Source: Acanthaster planci (lineage: Eukaryota; Echinodermata; Asteroidea; Valvatida; Acanthasteridae). Taken from it: a stretch of 64,000 nucleotides of DNA. Positions within the stretch are counted from its first letter, which is position 1, and each line of letters begins with the position of its first letter. Positions 1 through 14,100 of the stretch are shown piece after piece. The notes beneath the pieces are model-generated. The model did not search any database. It was not told where the DNA came from and saw nothing but the letters and a program-made list of their open reading frames with translations. The stretch spans positions 3,631,654 to 3,695,653 of the forward strand of contig NW_019091358.1 of NCBI RefSeq assembly GCF_001949145.1. Reading direction: 5' to 3'. A program made the position numbers and the translations under genes.

Positions 1-3000
1 GACTTATTACTTTCACATTGGGATCAATTGGGATTCATAAGTCTGGTGGAATTTTAGAGTAAGCCTAGATTTTTTTTTCCTAATCTCAGATTTATGGCAT
101 TCTTGGGGGTCAGGTTACTCTATCATAATTTTTCCCCTTCTCTGAGGGTTCTCCCCTGGGGGTCATATTATCGCACCTTGTGAGGGACAGCTACATCTGG
201 ATCCTAATTGGTCAGTTAACATCTGTCAGGTCCAACACATGGTCCTAATTGGCTGGCCAGGTAGAAGTCAGAGTCTCAGGGAAACAGGTGTTATGCGCGA
301 GATTATTTTGAGAGAATTTTGCTACAAACACAGATTTTTCCCCTGATCATACCACAACATGTCAGTCACCACTGCCTTTGCTAGGTAGGTTACCAGACTC
401 TTTATGAGCACTGTGTGTAGCATATTGTGCATTTGGCATCAAACAGTGTATCTCATTTGAAGTGCAAGTGTTCGAACAAAATAATTGAACCCGGTTTAGT
501 TTGAGACCAAAGAGCAACTCCAAGATGTTTTTATCCTAGAGAAGAACCTCACACATGTACTGGAATTTACATGGAGAGAGTTGTAATGGAGGCAGTTACA
601 AAATGAAATTACAAGGAACAGGACATTTATATATCTTATTACATTTATTCTATAGACTAGATCTTCTAATGAATTAGTTACAACTTTGCAAGATGTAAAT
701 TTTCAATGAACGCAGTCACCCACTTAGATCTCACATGCATTTGTAATGTACAGCTTCCAAATACGCATTCATAAAAGTGAATTTGGCTCCAACTTTTGAA
801 AAAAATCAATGTCTTCATCCATACTGGGCTATTTTGTGTGAGTTAATTTTGATCTGAGAAATGTTACATGATCAAGGATTTCCCTTGGGAGGTACACTAT
901 TGTGGAAATTTATTAAAATACTCAAAATACTAAAAATATGTAGCCGTAACTATCGCATCAGGCTCATGAAGGAGACAGAAGTGAACTGGATTTCTGTCCT
1001 TTACAAATTGGAAAGAAGGGTAGTTGACCAACTTTGTGATGCCCAAGGAAGCAGGTATGTGGCATAGAAACCATTTCACATATAAGCCAAAGCTGTTAAG
1101 AAACCTACCTTGAACAGATGGATATAAAGGGAATGACCCTTATACCATTATCAACCTTCTCTTGCAGTTGTTTGCAGATGTATACATTTCCATTTTATTC
1201 CGATTCTTCTCTTTCTTATACGAGGAGACAGATTATTTTTACAACTTCAATGGATAAAGGTAAAACTGATTTCACAATCTTGGAGGTCTAGTCAGCATCC
1301 CTGAACTTGACTTCATAAACCTTTTGAAGCAAACTTCATAAAACTAGTTTGTAATAAAAAGAAAAAATAATAAAAATGAATGGGAACCAAACACAGGCTG
1401 CTTACATTCAGTATCTGTTTTATATTATAATAAATTCTTCTGTGCCATGTGAATCTGGGGGTATCCACAGGAAAACCTGCTGTCAGAGTCCAACCCTATG
1501 TCCAGCTGAACTAAAAGAACATGATCAGGCCATCAAATGTCAGTCCCTTGATGCTTCTCTAAAGTGAAGTAGCATGGATACTCCAGGTGTGCGCATGCAT
1601 GCGCCTCATAAAAGCTGGGTTGATCGAACTGTTCATCCAACTAAAGCATAGATCTCTAGCAGTACTACAAAAGCAGCATCTGTTGGAATGGGATGCTAAT
1701 TTTGCCTGACAACTCTGAATTTACTCAAAGTCTCCAGACGCTATCCACTTGGGGTTAGCCATCCTATCCCTAGAGAATTTCCCTACCAGTGGGCAGCTTT
1801 TTTCTAGAAGTCCTTGGTGGCTAATAATGAAGTAGAAGTGTCGCTGACCTCAGCGATTAAAAGATTTGCCTGCTAGATTAAACCCAGTGGGGCCAACTGG
1901 ATGAAAGAACAGTGGGGAAAGCAAGGATATCATAGATTGACAAAGATGATAGCATTATGAGTGGTTACCCACACAGGTAAATAGTGATTGTTTGGGCTGC
2001 GTCCTCCTGGCGCCATGGATACAGTCATATTTTAGACTTGGTTAAAGTTCATCGTGAACCAGGCTAAACGGTTCAATATTTTTAAGAGGGAGAGTGTGGG
2101 AGGTGATCTGGAGAGTTGTTGGCATCGGCGCTGGATGCCCTGAACAATGCCATATCATGGTTTTCCTCAACTCTGTTTCATTTACACGTATCTGATTCCA
2201 CAGTTTTAAAACGGGATTTTGTCTGGAATTTCCATATGCAACCAATACTTAATGTCTGTGTAACCAATAGCTCCATGGTGTAACTGTTTCAGCTTATGCA
2301 TGGCACAAATATTGCAACACCAAATTTCGCTCATAGGGATTGTAGAGCATGGCCTAGCCTCACCAATGCTGGGTCCAAACTTGGGCTCATGAAAGCTTGG
2401 CTTCATAAAGACTCCAACATCCTTAACTCTTTTCAGTGTTCGTCCCAAAAAATGTTAAACTTTAATAGGACAAAAATTGTGCACATTTCTACAAGTAATA
2501 CTTCTCCAGTAGCCTAAATGACAGTACTTTAACTTGCCTTTCAGGGGGCAGGGAAGGGGAAAGTGTTCATTCTTTCCTTTAAACTCTAACTTCCTCGTGT
2601 GTGAAAAATAAATTATGTTTGAAAGAGGAGGATTTCGCCCAGATAGGTTGAAGTGATGAAATTTGTGGAAATCTCTGTTAACACTCCTGTATTAACTCTC
2701 TTGTATCATCTTATATGGACATTTGTTTGACAGGATTCAGTGAAAAAAACACTGTAGATGAAAATCAAATCGAGCAAATGAGTCACCCAAATTTAAATCA
2801 ACAGGAACCAGGGCTGGATTATTCAATAAGCACAGGAAGCTCTTTAGAAAGGACCTACGAAATACTGGGGGCCTTCAACAAATTTGAAGCCTACAAAAAT
2901 ACCACAGCATGCTATCAAACACATAGGCCCACACACACAACCACACCAATGTATGTCAGAATTTTCAATGATTTGGCATCTATCTCTGAATTTTTAATTT

Positions 3001-6000
3001 GGGGAGGCTTCAAACTAGCAGCTTCATGGCTTTGTACAGCTTCGTTTCAAATTGAAATGCTAGATTTCAGCCCTTACCAGCTCTTTGAAATTGATGATAC
3101 GACCCACGATCCAGGGGAAAGCAGGGTTCTAAGGGCAACAGAACACTTGATCTGAGCCTGATAGGAATCTAAACAATTTTCACTCCCTTATAGTCCATTT
3201 TAAATAAGCTCAGTGTGCTTTCTTTTCTAATGCAAACTTAACCCAAATTGCCGGAGAGAAAAATGCTTGTAAGACTCATTTTGTGGGATCTACCCCAAAA
3301 ACCTGGATAGTGCATCAGCCCTTACCAGTCTCCCAACATTCACCATTCCAAGTTGATATACCAGCTTGCTGTGGGCAAGAAGTTTAAGTTTCCCCAAGAG
3401 CTATTCTCTGCCTCTCAGAGCAGCAGAACAAGGATCCCATATAGGTCTTGGGATTAGAGTTACACACTTTTGCTGAGAGAATTTTGTTTCTCCAGAAAGC
3501 CGTCTGCCCCAAAAATGTTTCATGGGTGATCCTTTTGAGGTGGAGGAGACAAGAAAGTTAACTGTCCTTTGGTGTTGGTTGGGGGGTTCTTTCTGCATGC
3601 TGCCCAACAAATCATGACATGAAGTACACTTAGAGTCCAACATGGAGCTCTAGGCTCTATGCTTACAGTTAAGGAACATGGAAATTTTCTTGTGCAAGTT
3701 ATAAGTGCAGGTGTCCCGGTTCAGTTATTGCCTCCAGTAAAAACCAAACTCACTGAAGTGTAGTGGGGCTTAAGACCTATTGAAAGCTCATCACCAGACT
3801 TCTCATCACCAAATAAGATAGTGCCTAAATACTATGCAAACAAGTAAACTGCAAATGGCCTGCAGCAGTCTTGGTCCCAGTCAGGTCCCTCTCCCTGCCA
3901 CTCTCCTGTACAATAGCCCCTAATACCCACTTTCATATCTTTGCTGTCCTTATCACGTCCTTGACAGTAGAACTTTGATGGGAGCCGTGAGTGTTTGGTT
4001 TGGCAGATCCCTGGCAGATCCTTGTGTGGTTACTTGCTGAGATTGTGTAGACCATGGGGGTTTTCGAGAATCTCTTTTATGTTTTTTTTTTTGGGGGGGG
4101 GGATTTCATGTCATAGGTGCTGACTGTATCCCTTAAGGGCTTTTGATGCTGCCAGGGGGCTTTAAGTAGAGGAAGATGCCGTAATTCTCTACCGTGGATG
4201 ATGCATGCACGCAGTCATTCTATTCAGTTACCAAATTTGGCACTGTACAAGTTTGTAAATGTTTGAGCTTTGTTGATAAATGACAGACATGCCCATGCTT
4301 GATTGAGGGTACATTAACTGTAGAGTAAAATCCCTGGAAATTTCCTGTACCATTGGCAACTGTTATTTTTTCCAGTATAAGCTATGTTTGACAAAAATGA
4401 AAGAAATGTTCCTCTTTTATTCACTTTTCAAGAGGAAGTGAAAAATTAATAATATCAAGATTTGGAAAGAAAAAGATTGTAAAAGAAGAGAAGCTATGGA
4501 ATTAATAACCAGCCAGCAGGGGAAGTGAATCTAATCTAATTCAGGCTTTTCAAAAATACCTCAAAACTTACTTATTTTTCAGTCCCCCTTAGGAATCTGT
4601 ACATTTCTTTGTATTTACTGATCTCCGTTTTTAACTTTTTTGTTTTCTTTTTAAGTACTTGTTTTAAAAGCACTGGATTAGTATTGGTTTTATTATTTTT
4701 TTCATAACCAGCAGGGGCGAGGGGTTGAATTGGAGCATGGAGTTTGGTTGAATATTCTAGTGAAAACTTTCTGCCACTTTTTATTCAAGAAAGCAGTTTA
4801 TTTATTTACCTTTGGGCCTGATGATTTTTTTTTTCAATTCAGGCACTCACAGACTGTCAGAAAATTGGGAACTATCACAGCTAGAGACAGTGTGTGAACT
4901 TGGCACGGGGTCCGGTTTAGATTAAATGTGGTGTCAATGAAGGACGGCAATAGATCTGTGTATGTCATCAAAGGATGTTGCATGGAGGGAATAGGGTAAT
5001 TCTGTCTGGTTTCTCGCCTGGACAAAAAAAATGTGAACACAAAAACATGCTGTTTACAAGGAGTCTTGAAAAATAGTCAAGCAACACCACCTTCGGCAAA
5101 AGAGTTATGATTTTGAATGTTTTTTTCCGTTACGGGTTCTGTAGATTGTAATGATTTTGTGTGGATGTGTGTGTGTGTGTGACCCTATACAGTACCGTGT
5201 ATTTAACATAAGATGTATCAATTGAAATATTAAACCCATGTACTGAATACAAGTGAGGTACCCCTGTGGCTTTCAGGTGCAACCCTTGATTTATCTTCTT
5301 TATGCTTTGTGATTAAAATGAAGCAAAAGTATTTACAACATTCACGCTGGCTACATAGTTTATTTTGTCGGTGTATGTAACCCTGAGGAACATTGTCAAA
5401 CACCATGAAAATGTTACAACAGGTGTAGTTTGGTATGAATAATATATATGATATGACTCATGGACAAAATGCGTTTGCACTTTTGTGAACCTGAAGTGTA
5501 AATGATGCTGTTTATTCAGCATTTTGGGGCCATTACTCTGAGCAGCACTGTGGAATGTTCAAATTACATTTGTGCCTGACAATACTTACAACCTCAAACC
5601 AGGGTCATTAATATGAGACTGTCGTATAAACCTACCTTAAAATACCCCCAAACAGCGGCGCCATTTTTGCTGAATGAGTAATCCTGGTCAAGTAGATCGA
5701 GTGTCAGCTAGTTAGACAAATTTCTCAGTCATGTTGAAAGTTTTTTAGATTGATTTCCGGAAGCTTGAAGGGTTGAAATTACATGTCGTAATTGGGTGAA
5801 AAAAGGCAATGTGTTGGCTCCTGTAAATAACAAATGGCATCTACCCCAGAGTTTTAAATTAAGCAAAATGAAACTTGATGAGGATTACTCCAGCAGACTA
5901 ATTTCACTGTAATCGCCGTTTGCACTTTTCCATCCATCCTCATCAGTATGCAAGGTCAGGCTTAACGTTTTGGATGGTAGAATTTTCTTATCATGCACTT

Positions 6001-9000
6001 CTGCTTCACTGACTCACAGTCTTCTAAGATTTCAATTCTGCCTTTGTAAGATGTAAGTACTTTATCGACTCTCTGTAAGTAAGTTGTGCTTGTTTCAAGA
6101 AAACTACTATTCAGACATTATCGAGGAATACCTCTGTCTTCTTGGCCACAATTTGTAAGAGATGGCAACAGTCAAACACGATTTGAAATCTACTTTCCTC
6201 GAAAAACCTTGTATTTCATAACCAAACCACCTAAAACAGTTGAAATTAATTTTTTTTTGCTGATGCAAAGCAATGGCTGGCTTCTCTCATTTTGGGCTTG
6301 AAAATTAGAGGGCATTATAATCTGAGCCCAGCTCAAAGGTTTGTTATGTCAATCTAATAACACGATGTGATCTATAAGCAGTGATTATGGCATTGGATAT
6401 GTCATGGACCCTTCAAGAGTGGATTAGGGGTGAGCAATGAGTGCCCTGCCCCTCCCCCCCACAAAAAAACAACAACAGGAGTGCTCATGCATGCACAAAA
6501 TTTTTTTTTTAAATAAAGGGAGAAAGGTAGTTTTAGCCTCAACCCTCAGAAAGGCCACAAAAGGTTACATAAAAAATACCCCAAGTTTTGCACCTCCCCT
6601 TCGAAAATTTTCTTTTCAATCCACCCCTTGGACATTGAGGTGTTGCCATTATACAGTAAAGGGGACAGGATCAAGCATATCTTCAAAAACTTGGTGGTCC
6701 AAAAGAGGGCCGTCAAATGTTCACACAGGAGAGCGGAGATTACCTCTGCCCTGGCACAATGTAACTGCAGCTCCTTATTGAAACTGTTTCTCCTCGCCAC
6801 ACAGGACTGTTCCTGTTATTCCAACAAATATCATTTTTCAGTAAACACACAGTCCCTCCAGGGATTTTTACCTGTCTGACTTTCCACTCCTCTGGCATAT
6901 ACTGTTTGTGTCAGTCTGGCATTACCCATTTCATATCTATCAGTACCACTCCGGACCAGCCCTGCTGTGCTGGGTAGTAAATGTGAGAAGAAATGCATGC
7001 ATCCAAAGCATTTCCAACTGTCGCTGGAAGAGAGACTTGGATTTAAATGTAGTAGGCGGGATTCAGCAGACTATGATGATTGGTTAGTCTCCTGCTCTTT
7101 GGAACAAGTGAGAACACTCAGCACATAGTTTTTGTTGGCAACTTTTTATTGGATTGGCTGATTTCATCGCCTGTTACTTCCAATGTATGCCATTGCGCAT
7201 TGAAAAACACTCTACCGAATCTTGCACAGCTCAGGATTTCCTTGATGATTCTGTCGAATCTGTTACATGCCTGACATTAATTTGTTCACGTTGATGTATC
7301 ACTATTGTTTAGGTATTTATTTAAATAGGCCAGTGTAAGAAAAAGAAATCAAATCTTAATCATGCAGACAACATTGACTTTTGTAGCTAAGGGCCTGTCA
7401 CTTGAATTTGCCTGTCTGATAACTGATTTAACCAACACCATACTTTCACCTGACAACATGTAGGCATAAAAGTATGAAAATCTGGCATTTAAAGATTACT
7501 GCTGTATGCATTTAGTCTTTGAAGGTTTAGGCCTCGGTCAGATCTGCTTTTTGACACACATCATAATTGCATAGCTTCGAAGAACTTCAAGTTTCACATT
7601 TATATCAAGCCAAAAAAAGTCCACTTTTCCTTACTCTAAACACAAAGTTTAATGGAAAAATTTTCTTTCACAAACAACCAGCCATTCTTTGTTGTAAACC
7701 TCGCCCACTCCTTGCCAAAGATCTTATCAAAAAGTACACCCAGCACCCTGGTCATTGTTGCACTAATCCACAAAAAAGTTACTGAATATTACAAAAATGA
7801 GGTCTGCAATTTCAGGAAGGCAGAGTATTTTTTCCCCTCATTTCTTTCTCCTAATCTAATATAATCTTGAGTCCTGTCGGCAATTACATGTACTTGAATA
7901 AACTGCCGATTTTGAGGAGAATTTGTTCTGGCAAGTTCATGACCCTTTTGGATGTAGGTTAGTGCTTACCAATGCCCCTGCACAGATTAGTGTTACTCTG
8001 GACTTTTTTTTTACACTCGGCAAATAAGGAAACGATCCCTGGAATTAAATCTAACAAAAGTGGGAAAATGCAAAACTCGCGCATACATTTAGCATGTCCC
8101 AGAAGGACGTGTACAGCTTCATTGTGTGATTCACCAAAAGTCAAACACTACCAGAAATGCAGATATAAATTGATGCTTGAAAATTTAAAAATAACATGTC
8201 ATGTATTTGTGCTCTGTTTTTGTTCTTAAAAAGTTTCATTCTCTCACATTTTGACCTATTTGTGTTGGGTGCTGCTGTTACTGTGAACAATCAAATTAAA
8301 TTAAAAATTAGCCCAAGCCAACTTCCCAAAACTAGCCTTTTCCAATAAATTAAACATTCTTGAGTCTAAAAGTTTAATTCAGTTGACAACATAAAAAAAA
8401 AACAGTCAAGTAGACGGATACAATAAACCTGCAGCCTGACAAAAAGGCATTGACTTTGCATGTCCCAGCGTAGATGAACTCAGCAATGTTTCTGATGGCC
8501 CTCATTAATGGTGGAAAACACTGTGTTGGGTTTTCATGGAGCTACTGCCACCGGGAACGGTGGCTCCCTAAACTAGTTTTAGACTATAGGGCATGGACCC
8601 TATATTCCCTCCAATTATGATTTAATGCTTAGGCCCACTGCCATCTGTGTGGGCAACTGCAGGTGAATAGCGACATTGTTACCAAGTCACCTGATAACCA
8701 TTTTACCTGAACCTTAAATTCTAGGCCTCCTCCCTAAAATGCTGCAATAACCGCGAAAACGATCAAATTAATTGTGAAAATACATGTTGAGAACTTGCAA
8801 GTCGTTCCTGTCTGAATTGAGTAATGGTGCTGTTGTTTTAGCATTACAGGGTGATACTGCATTAAAAGTCCAGAGTTGTGGGTAAAAACAAGTCATTTTG
8901 GGATGTAGCCTGAGGTTCAAATTGACTGTGCCCTACATAGGCTGTATAGGAACTGTCCATTATTAATTGATATTATTTACATGTATGTGGGGACACAGTT

Positions 9001-11118
9001 CACTATATACATAGGTAAGTAATGTGTTCAGTTTAATGTCAAAGTTTCAGACCATTTTCAAATTAAAAAAAAAAATCATTCTCACTTTGGTTGTCCTTTT
9101 CAGGGTGGAGTCAAAAATCCCTGGCTTTCCTTTTGTTAACACCTCCTGTCAGCTATATTGCCCCTTGTGGTTGATCATGGGAGATCTGCTTGAGGTCTTC
9201 AGAAGTTCAGCAGATTATTGGCATTATCTTCTGTCTGACCATGGTCCGACCAGCTGCACCTGTCTCCATCATACGTCATCAAATTATCTAACCCTCTCCC
9301 CAAACTAAGGGATTCCAGATAGTTTTTACTCAATCATCAAAACCTAAGCCATTTTAAAGACATATTTTGTACCGAAATGATGAATGCCATTGACAGCTTT
9401 GAACTTTGACACAAACCTCTGTCATTCACAACCAGAAATGTCCGTCAGGAAAAATTTGTCCAATCATATTGAAGGGTCATCTTGTGTCTTAAGAGAATTT
9501 AACTGTGAATAGATTCCTCCACATGAAGGGGGAAAATGTCAGTGAGGGAAAGGCCAGTTTATTTATGGTAGTGTCTCAATTTGTGGTTTTACACTTAGCG
9601 GTCATGTCAAGGAAATTGCTCCCTTCCTCTGATGCGGCTCATGGGTAATCATTTTAGCAGTTGTCCTGGAGATAAACGTTTCCCCCCTCCACCTGCAAAT
9701 GATGCGTCTTGACAGTCTCAGCGATATTAGGGAGCTGTCGCATTCAGTTACCCTGTTGTCAGGGGGAAAGGTGGGACAATTGCGACCGATGGTTTGAGGA
9801 TTTCTGTCTCACCCAAGTGCCGATTCATGTCTCGTGTACCGTGAAAAGCTTAAAACATCATAAGTCGGATAGATTCTTAGTCTGATTCTTGAAATGAACC
9901 ATTCGGTCAAGGTCAGGAAAAAAATGAAGTCAACCCTGAAAGTGTGTTTACTTCATAGCTACTGTCATTTTTCAATCATTTTTTAGTTTCTGCTCATGCT
10001 ATGATCTCTGACTGGACAGCACATGCCCATATGGCCACACACGTGAGGTCTCTTTGGCTCATTGTTTGGCCTCCAAAAAAGGTTGACACCCTCATTCTTG
10101 GTAGCAGAGTGCACTGTACACTTTTGTAATTTTCCACGGTTTCAAGCTGTATCAACTACCGGTACCAAGCAATAAATAATTCAAGGGTCCAAGATATATA
10201 AAAGTTTGACTTCAAGACCCCCTGTTGTAAATGAAGATAAACAGATAGCACTTAAAATTGCCTGTTAGAGTCCTGACACAGCACCCCACCATAACTAAGA
10301 TTTTGAGTCCCTTAGTGAGATTTTATAACACACATCAGTGCCGGGCCTCCAAAGATGGCACCTATCGCATTTATCCCTCAGTCTCAATGCACTTATCCAA
10401 TCAGTATAGAAATAGATGAGTCGGCCTATGTTAGGTGCATGTAGTAAATGGTAGCTGGAAACATACCTGCTTCACTATCTTACCAAAATAGAGACTGTCC
10501 CACAGTATGATCTGGTTTTAGATTGGTATAATTTCTGAATGAAAAGGAAGTTATAAGAAAGCCCAGCAGACCCCTTTATAATTAAACTCTGACAATTTAA
10601 CCATTATTGTAAGCATATGTGACAAGCTCGGTCTTGTTATCTTTACGCTGTTATGGGTCATGTTGTGGAGTTGAAGTACTCCGACGGTTATGACACATAC
10701 ATTTAACAGAGATTTTTTAAAGAAATAAAATCAAAATATTCCTTTAAAATGTTCTGTTTTAGAGAGAACTAATTCACAAAAGTGGCAACCAACTGCTGCA
10801 GAAGTAGCGGTCAGGATTTTCCTCAATTTCAATTTTACTGGTTGATTACAAGTTGCATTTGCCATTGCTGAAGTTGATTCCAACATACTTTTGTAAGTCC
10901 TCATGACTTCATAAAGTTTCACAACCTGCCTCAAACCACAAGCTATCCTAGGCCAGCAACAACTAGACAAGACATTCCTTCATCGTTCTTCATCCCTTCT
11001 CAGTTGTGATTCAACTTGCTATTGTTTCGCTCTCCAACTTGTGATAAACTTGACTACAACAGGATGCTTTCTATTGCCCACATCATCATCTGTTGCCGTC
11101 TTTTTCTCACTTTTGCAG
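1..11118. other. Non-coding: presumed Wnt upstream intron or 5' flank
   Basis: AT-rich sequence with no ORF that resembles a protein family. The first Wnt exon in the window opens in the middle of a codon after a normal acceptor, so at least part of this stretch should be the preceding intron. I looked for the cysteine-rich N-terminal Wnt exons and the signal-peptide exon and found none, so they should lie to the left of the window. A 146-codon ORF at 2715-3155 looks fortuitous (see rejected items). Short GT and homopolymer runs occur near 4082-4102 and 5160-5182. Confidence 0.6.
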
Positions 11119-14100
11119 GAAACCAGGAGATGGCCTTCCTACAAGGCATGACCTCGGCCAGCATCACCTTCCACGTCACGCGGGCCTGCGGCAGCGGGGA
11201 GGTGGTAGAGTGCGGGTGTGCACAGAACAAAGGCCGCAAACACAACAAGGAGGCCGGCACGGGGGACTGGGCCTGGGGTGGCTGCTCGGACAACATCCGC
11301 TACGGCATGTACTTTACGAGGGACTTCATCGACACAACGGACACCGGTGGCAATGACGTGACGGGCGCCAACCTGATGATGCAGCACAACTATGAGGCTG
11401 GGCTCAAGGTAGATATATCCAGGAAAGCTGATTTTTAATGGGTATTTTACATAATGACCTCAAAGTTTGTTAACACATGCGCTATCCTACTGCAGTTAGT
11501 TTGGACACGATCCCTCAAGTCTTCATAGGAAAATGCATTTGTGCATGAAGTGTTCTGTAAGCTAAACTTGATGCCACTTATAATTTGGTGCAAAATATGT
11601 GCATACAAGATACTGAAAGCAAACTTTTATACGACTGCAATTAAATGTATTAATGCATGGTAACTTGGCTCGGGCAATCCGGAGGAGGGCTATGGAGACC
11701 ATGGTCCCCCTCCATAAAAAGTACAAAATTTTGTTTTTGACAAATAGTGAGAGGTGATTTTTTTTAAGGGGGACTGTGTCATTTCCCTTCCTTCCAAATA
11801 TGTAAGAGCCCAAAAATTTAGTTCAGCCGAAACAAGTTACATTTACGAGGTACAATGAAATTCCACAATTTTTGTCTCCCCCTCCAAAAAAGTCAGCTTC
11901 TGGGCTTAAGTGTTGCATTTGTTTGGTATGATAGCATTACTTGCTTCACATTTTGCCAGTAAATAGTTTTGAAGACAGGGTTCATCGGCCTAACCTTTTC
12001 TCTACAATATGAAGGACATACAATATTATAATGTCATTAATAATATACATGTACATCTATACATTTTGGTTGCTGAGACCAGCTAGTGTAGAAATATTCT
12101 GGGTATGGTATTTTTTGAGAGATAGTAAAATTGTAAAAACAGCAAACATCATGCCATGTATTCTTGGCTATTCAAGAATCTTTAGTTCTGCTCTATGTGC
12201 ACTGAAATAAGGACAGTATAAAAACCCCAATTTTTGTGACTTCACGGAGCATGTTTATGTAAATGTAATAGACATGGAAGAATAGTGGGGGGTGCACATA
12301 ATTCCGCACATTCCTTCCTGACAAATACTATCCCAAAGGAAATCGTAGAAATATCCCAAGGAGAGACAGGTCATTGTCCCCTAGTTCAACCACCTGTGAA
12401 GATAATTGTCTTACTTCCCAGGGAAAGATGGGGGGGGTGAGAGTTGCTGTGTGATTTAAAACCTTGGAGCATGATCATACAGCTGCCTTGCCACTATTGA
12501 TTGTTAATCCCCCTATCATGACAGTCTAATCTCTCTCATTGGATTAAGGCAGTTGACTGTGCCAAACCACCAAACAGTGGAAGTTATTTAAAGAGATTAT
12601 GTCCACAAAGATGCCACTTTTTTTTATTGATGTGTCCATGGGGAACACCAGTCTAGTTGTTGGTTTTTGGAGAAGTCCCTGTGTGCCATTTTGTGCCCAC
12701 TGTAGAAGCGGTAACCTCACATTTTATTGTAGGTTGACCTTAGAGAATTGTGGGGATTAAAAAACAAAGAAGAAAACAGCTGGTCATTTATGCAGTGACT
12801 TACAATACGGTGTGTATGTATGTGTGTAAAAATGAACTGGAGCATGAATGCTGATTTGGCAATCAATGTGTCCTTCATTATCTGCTCCAAGATGGCATGT
12901 TTTCACTGTAGCAACAATGTCCGTTCAGTGGGAACCACACGTGCGAGCACAGATGCTTGTGTATTTGGCGCAGGCCTCTGCCACACTGATAGTCTTGGTC
13001 CCAAGATGTTACTATATCTGTGTTCGCGAAGTAAATTTTGCCAGTCAACAGAGGGCACTATGTGACAGCCGATTGTGCAAGATTATCGTATGCATAGTAA
13101 CACATAGCACCCTTCTGAACATGTAAAGCATGGCCAAAAATATCCTCTAAATTTTCCCTGCACCTCTACCATTTTTGCTGAGATTCACATTTGTTTCATG
13201 CCTTGTTTCACTTGTGAATGTTTCAAAACTTCTACCCCTTCTCTTTGCCATGAGGGCAACTTGTCAAGACATTCAAATTTTCTAAGAAGGCAAAATCTAA
13301 AGAAACACTATATCTTGACAGTTAAGAAGCTTATCCCATTATGGAAAAGACCACAGTCAATCTGGCCGCAAAATGCTCAGTTTTGACAGACCCCTACTTC
13401 GTCCAAGCTGGGAGACAGAGACAGAGAAACAGAAGGGAAAAAAAGAACACCAAGAATAGCCAGATTTGGCGGGTGAATCGGTTACCAGTCCCCAAGTCCC
13501 TTTAAAGAATTGAAATGAAACCATCAGAGGACATTTTCCCCCTTCTTGAACTGTAACCGATACTGACACACGGAGGCTAAGCTGTCTGTGGCCAACAATA
13601 GTACCCACCAATACTTGCTGCCAGGACAGACAATGCAAAGCCAGCAACACCTCTAATCCTCACAAGGGAATTGTTGCCCAGCAAGGAAACTACTGGTTCT
13701 CCTTGCGCCCGGGTAAAGTCGCACCAGTCGTCTTTCTTTCGTCTTTCTCTCTCTTTTTTCTCCCTAACCACCTTTGAAATTCTGTGTTGACTTCCTGTCA
13801 GGAAAATTGAATCGTGGAGAAAATGGATTGGCACTTCGCACTGCGCAGGAAGAGGATAATGTGCATGTCCTTTCATGGAGCAATAAAAAAGGAGCTCCAT
13901 GGTCCTTTCAAGTTGCGATCCAGTCTGGGTTGTTTGGTGCACCCATGATTGAGTAGGTTTGTCTCTGGTTGGGAATAATCCGATTACAGAGGTGAACATG
14001 TACCCATGGCTAGAGTCAAATGCATTAAAAAATGTATTTAAATCGTGATGTGGTTTGCAACATTTTGGCATGCTCCTGCATTATGGTCGCCTTGCTCATA

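Noticed and set aside
2715..3155. 146-codon ORF upstream of the Wnt exons
   Set aside because: No family resemblance and low-complexity stretches. The underlying DNA around 2808-2880 looks like a degenerate interspersed repeat, so I treat it as fortuitous.
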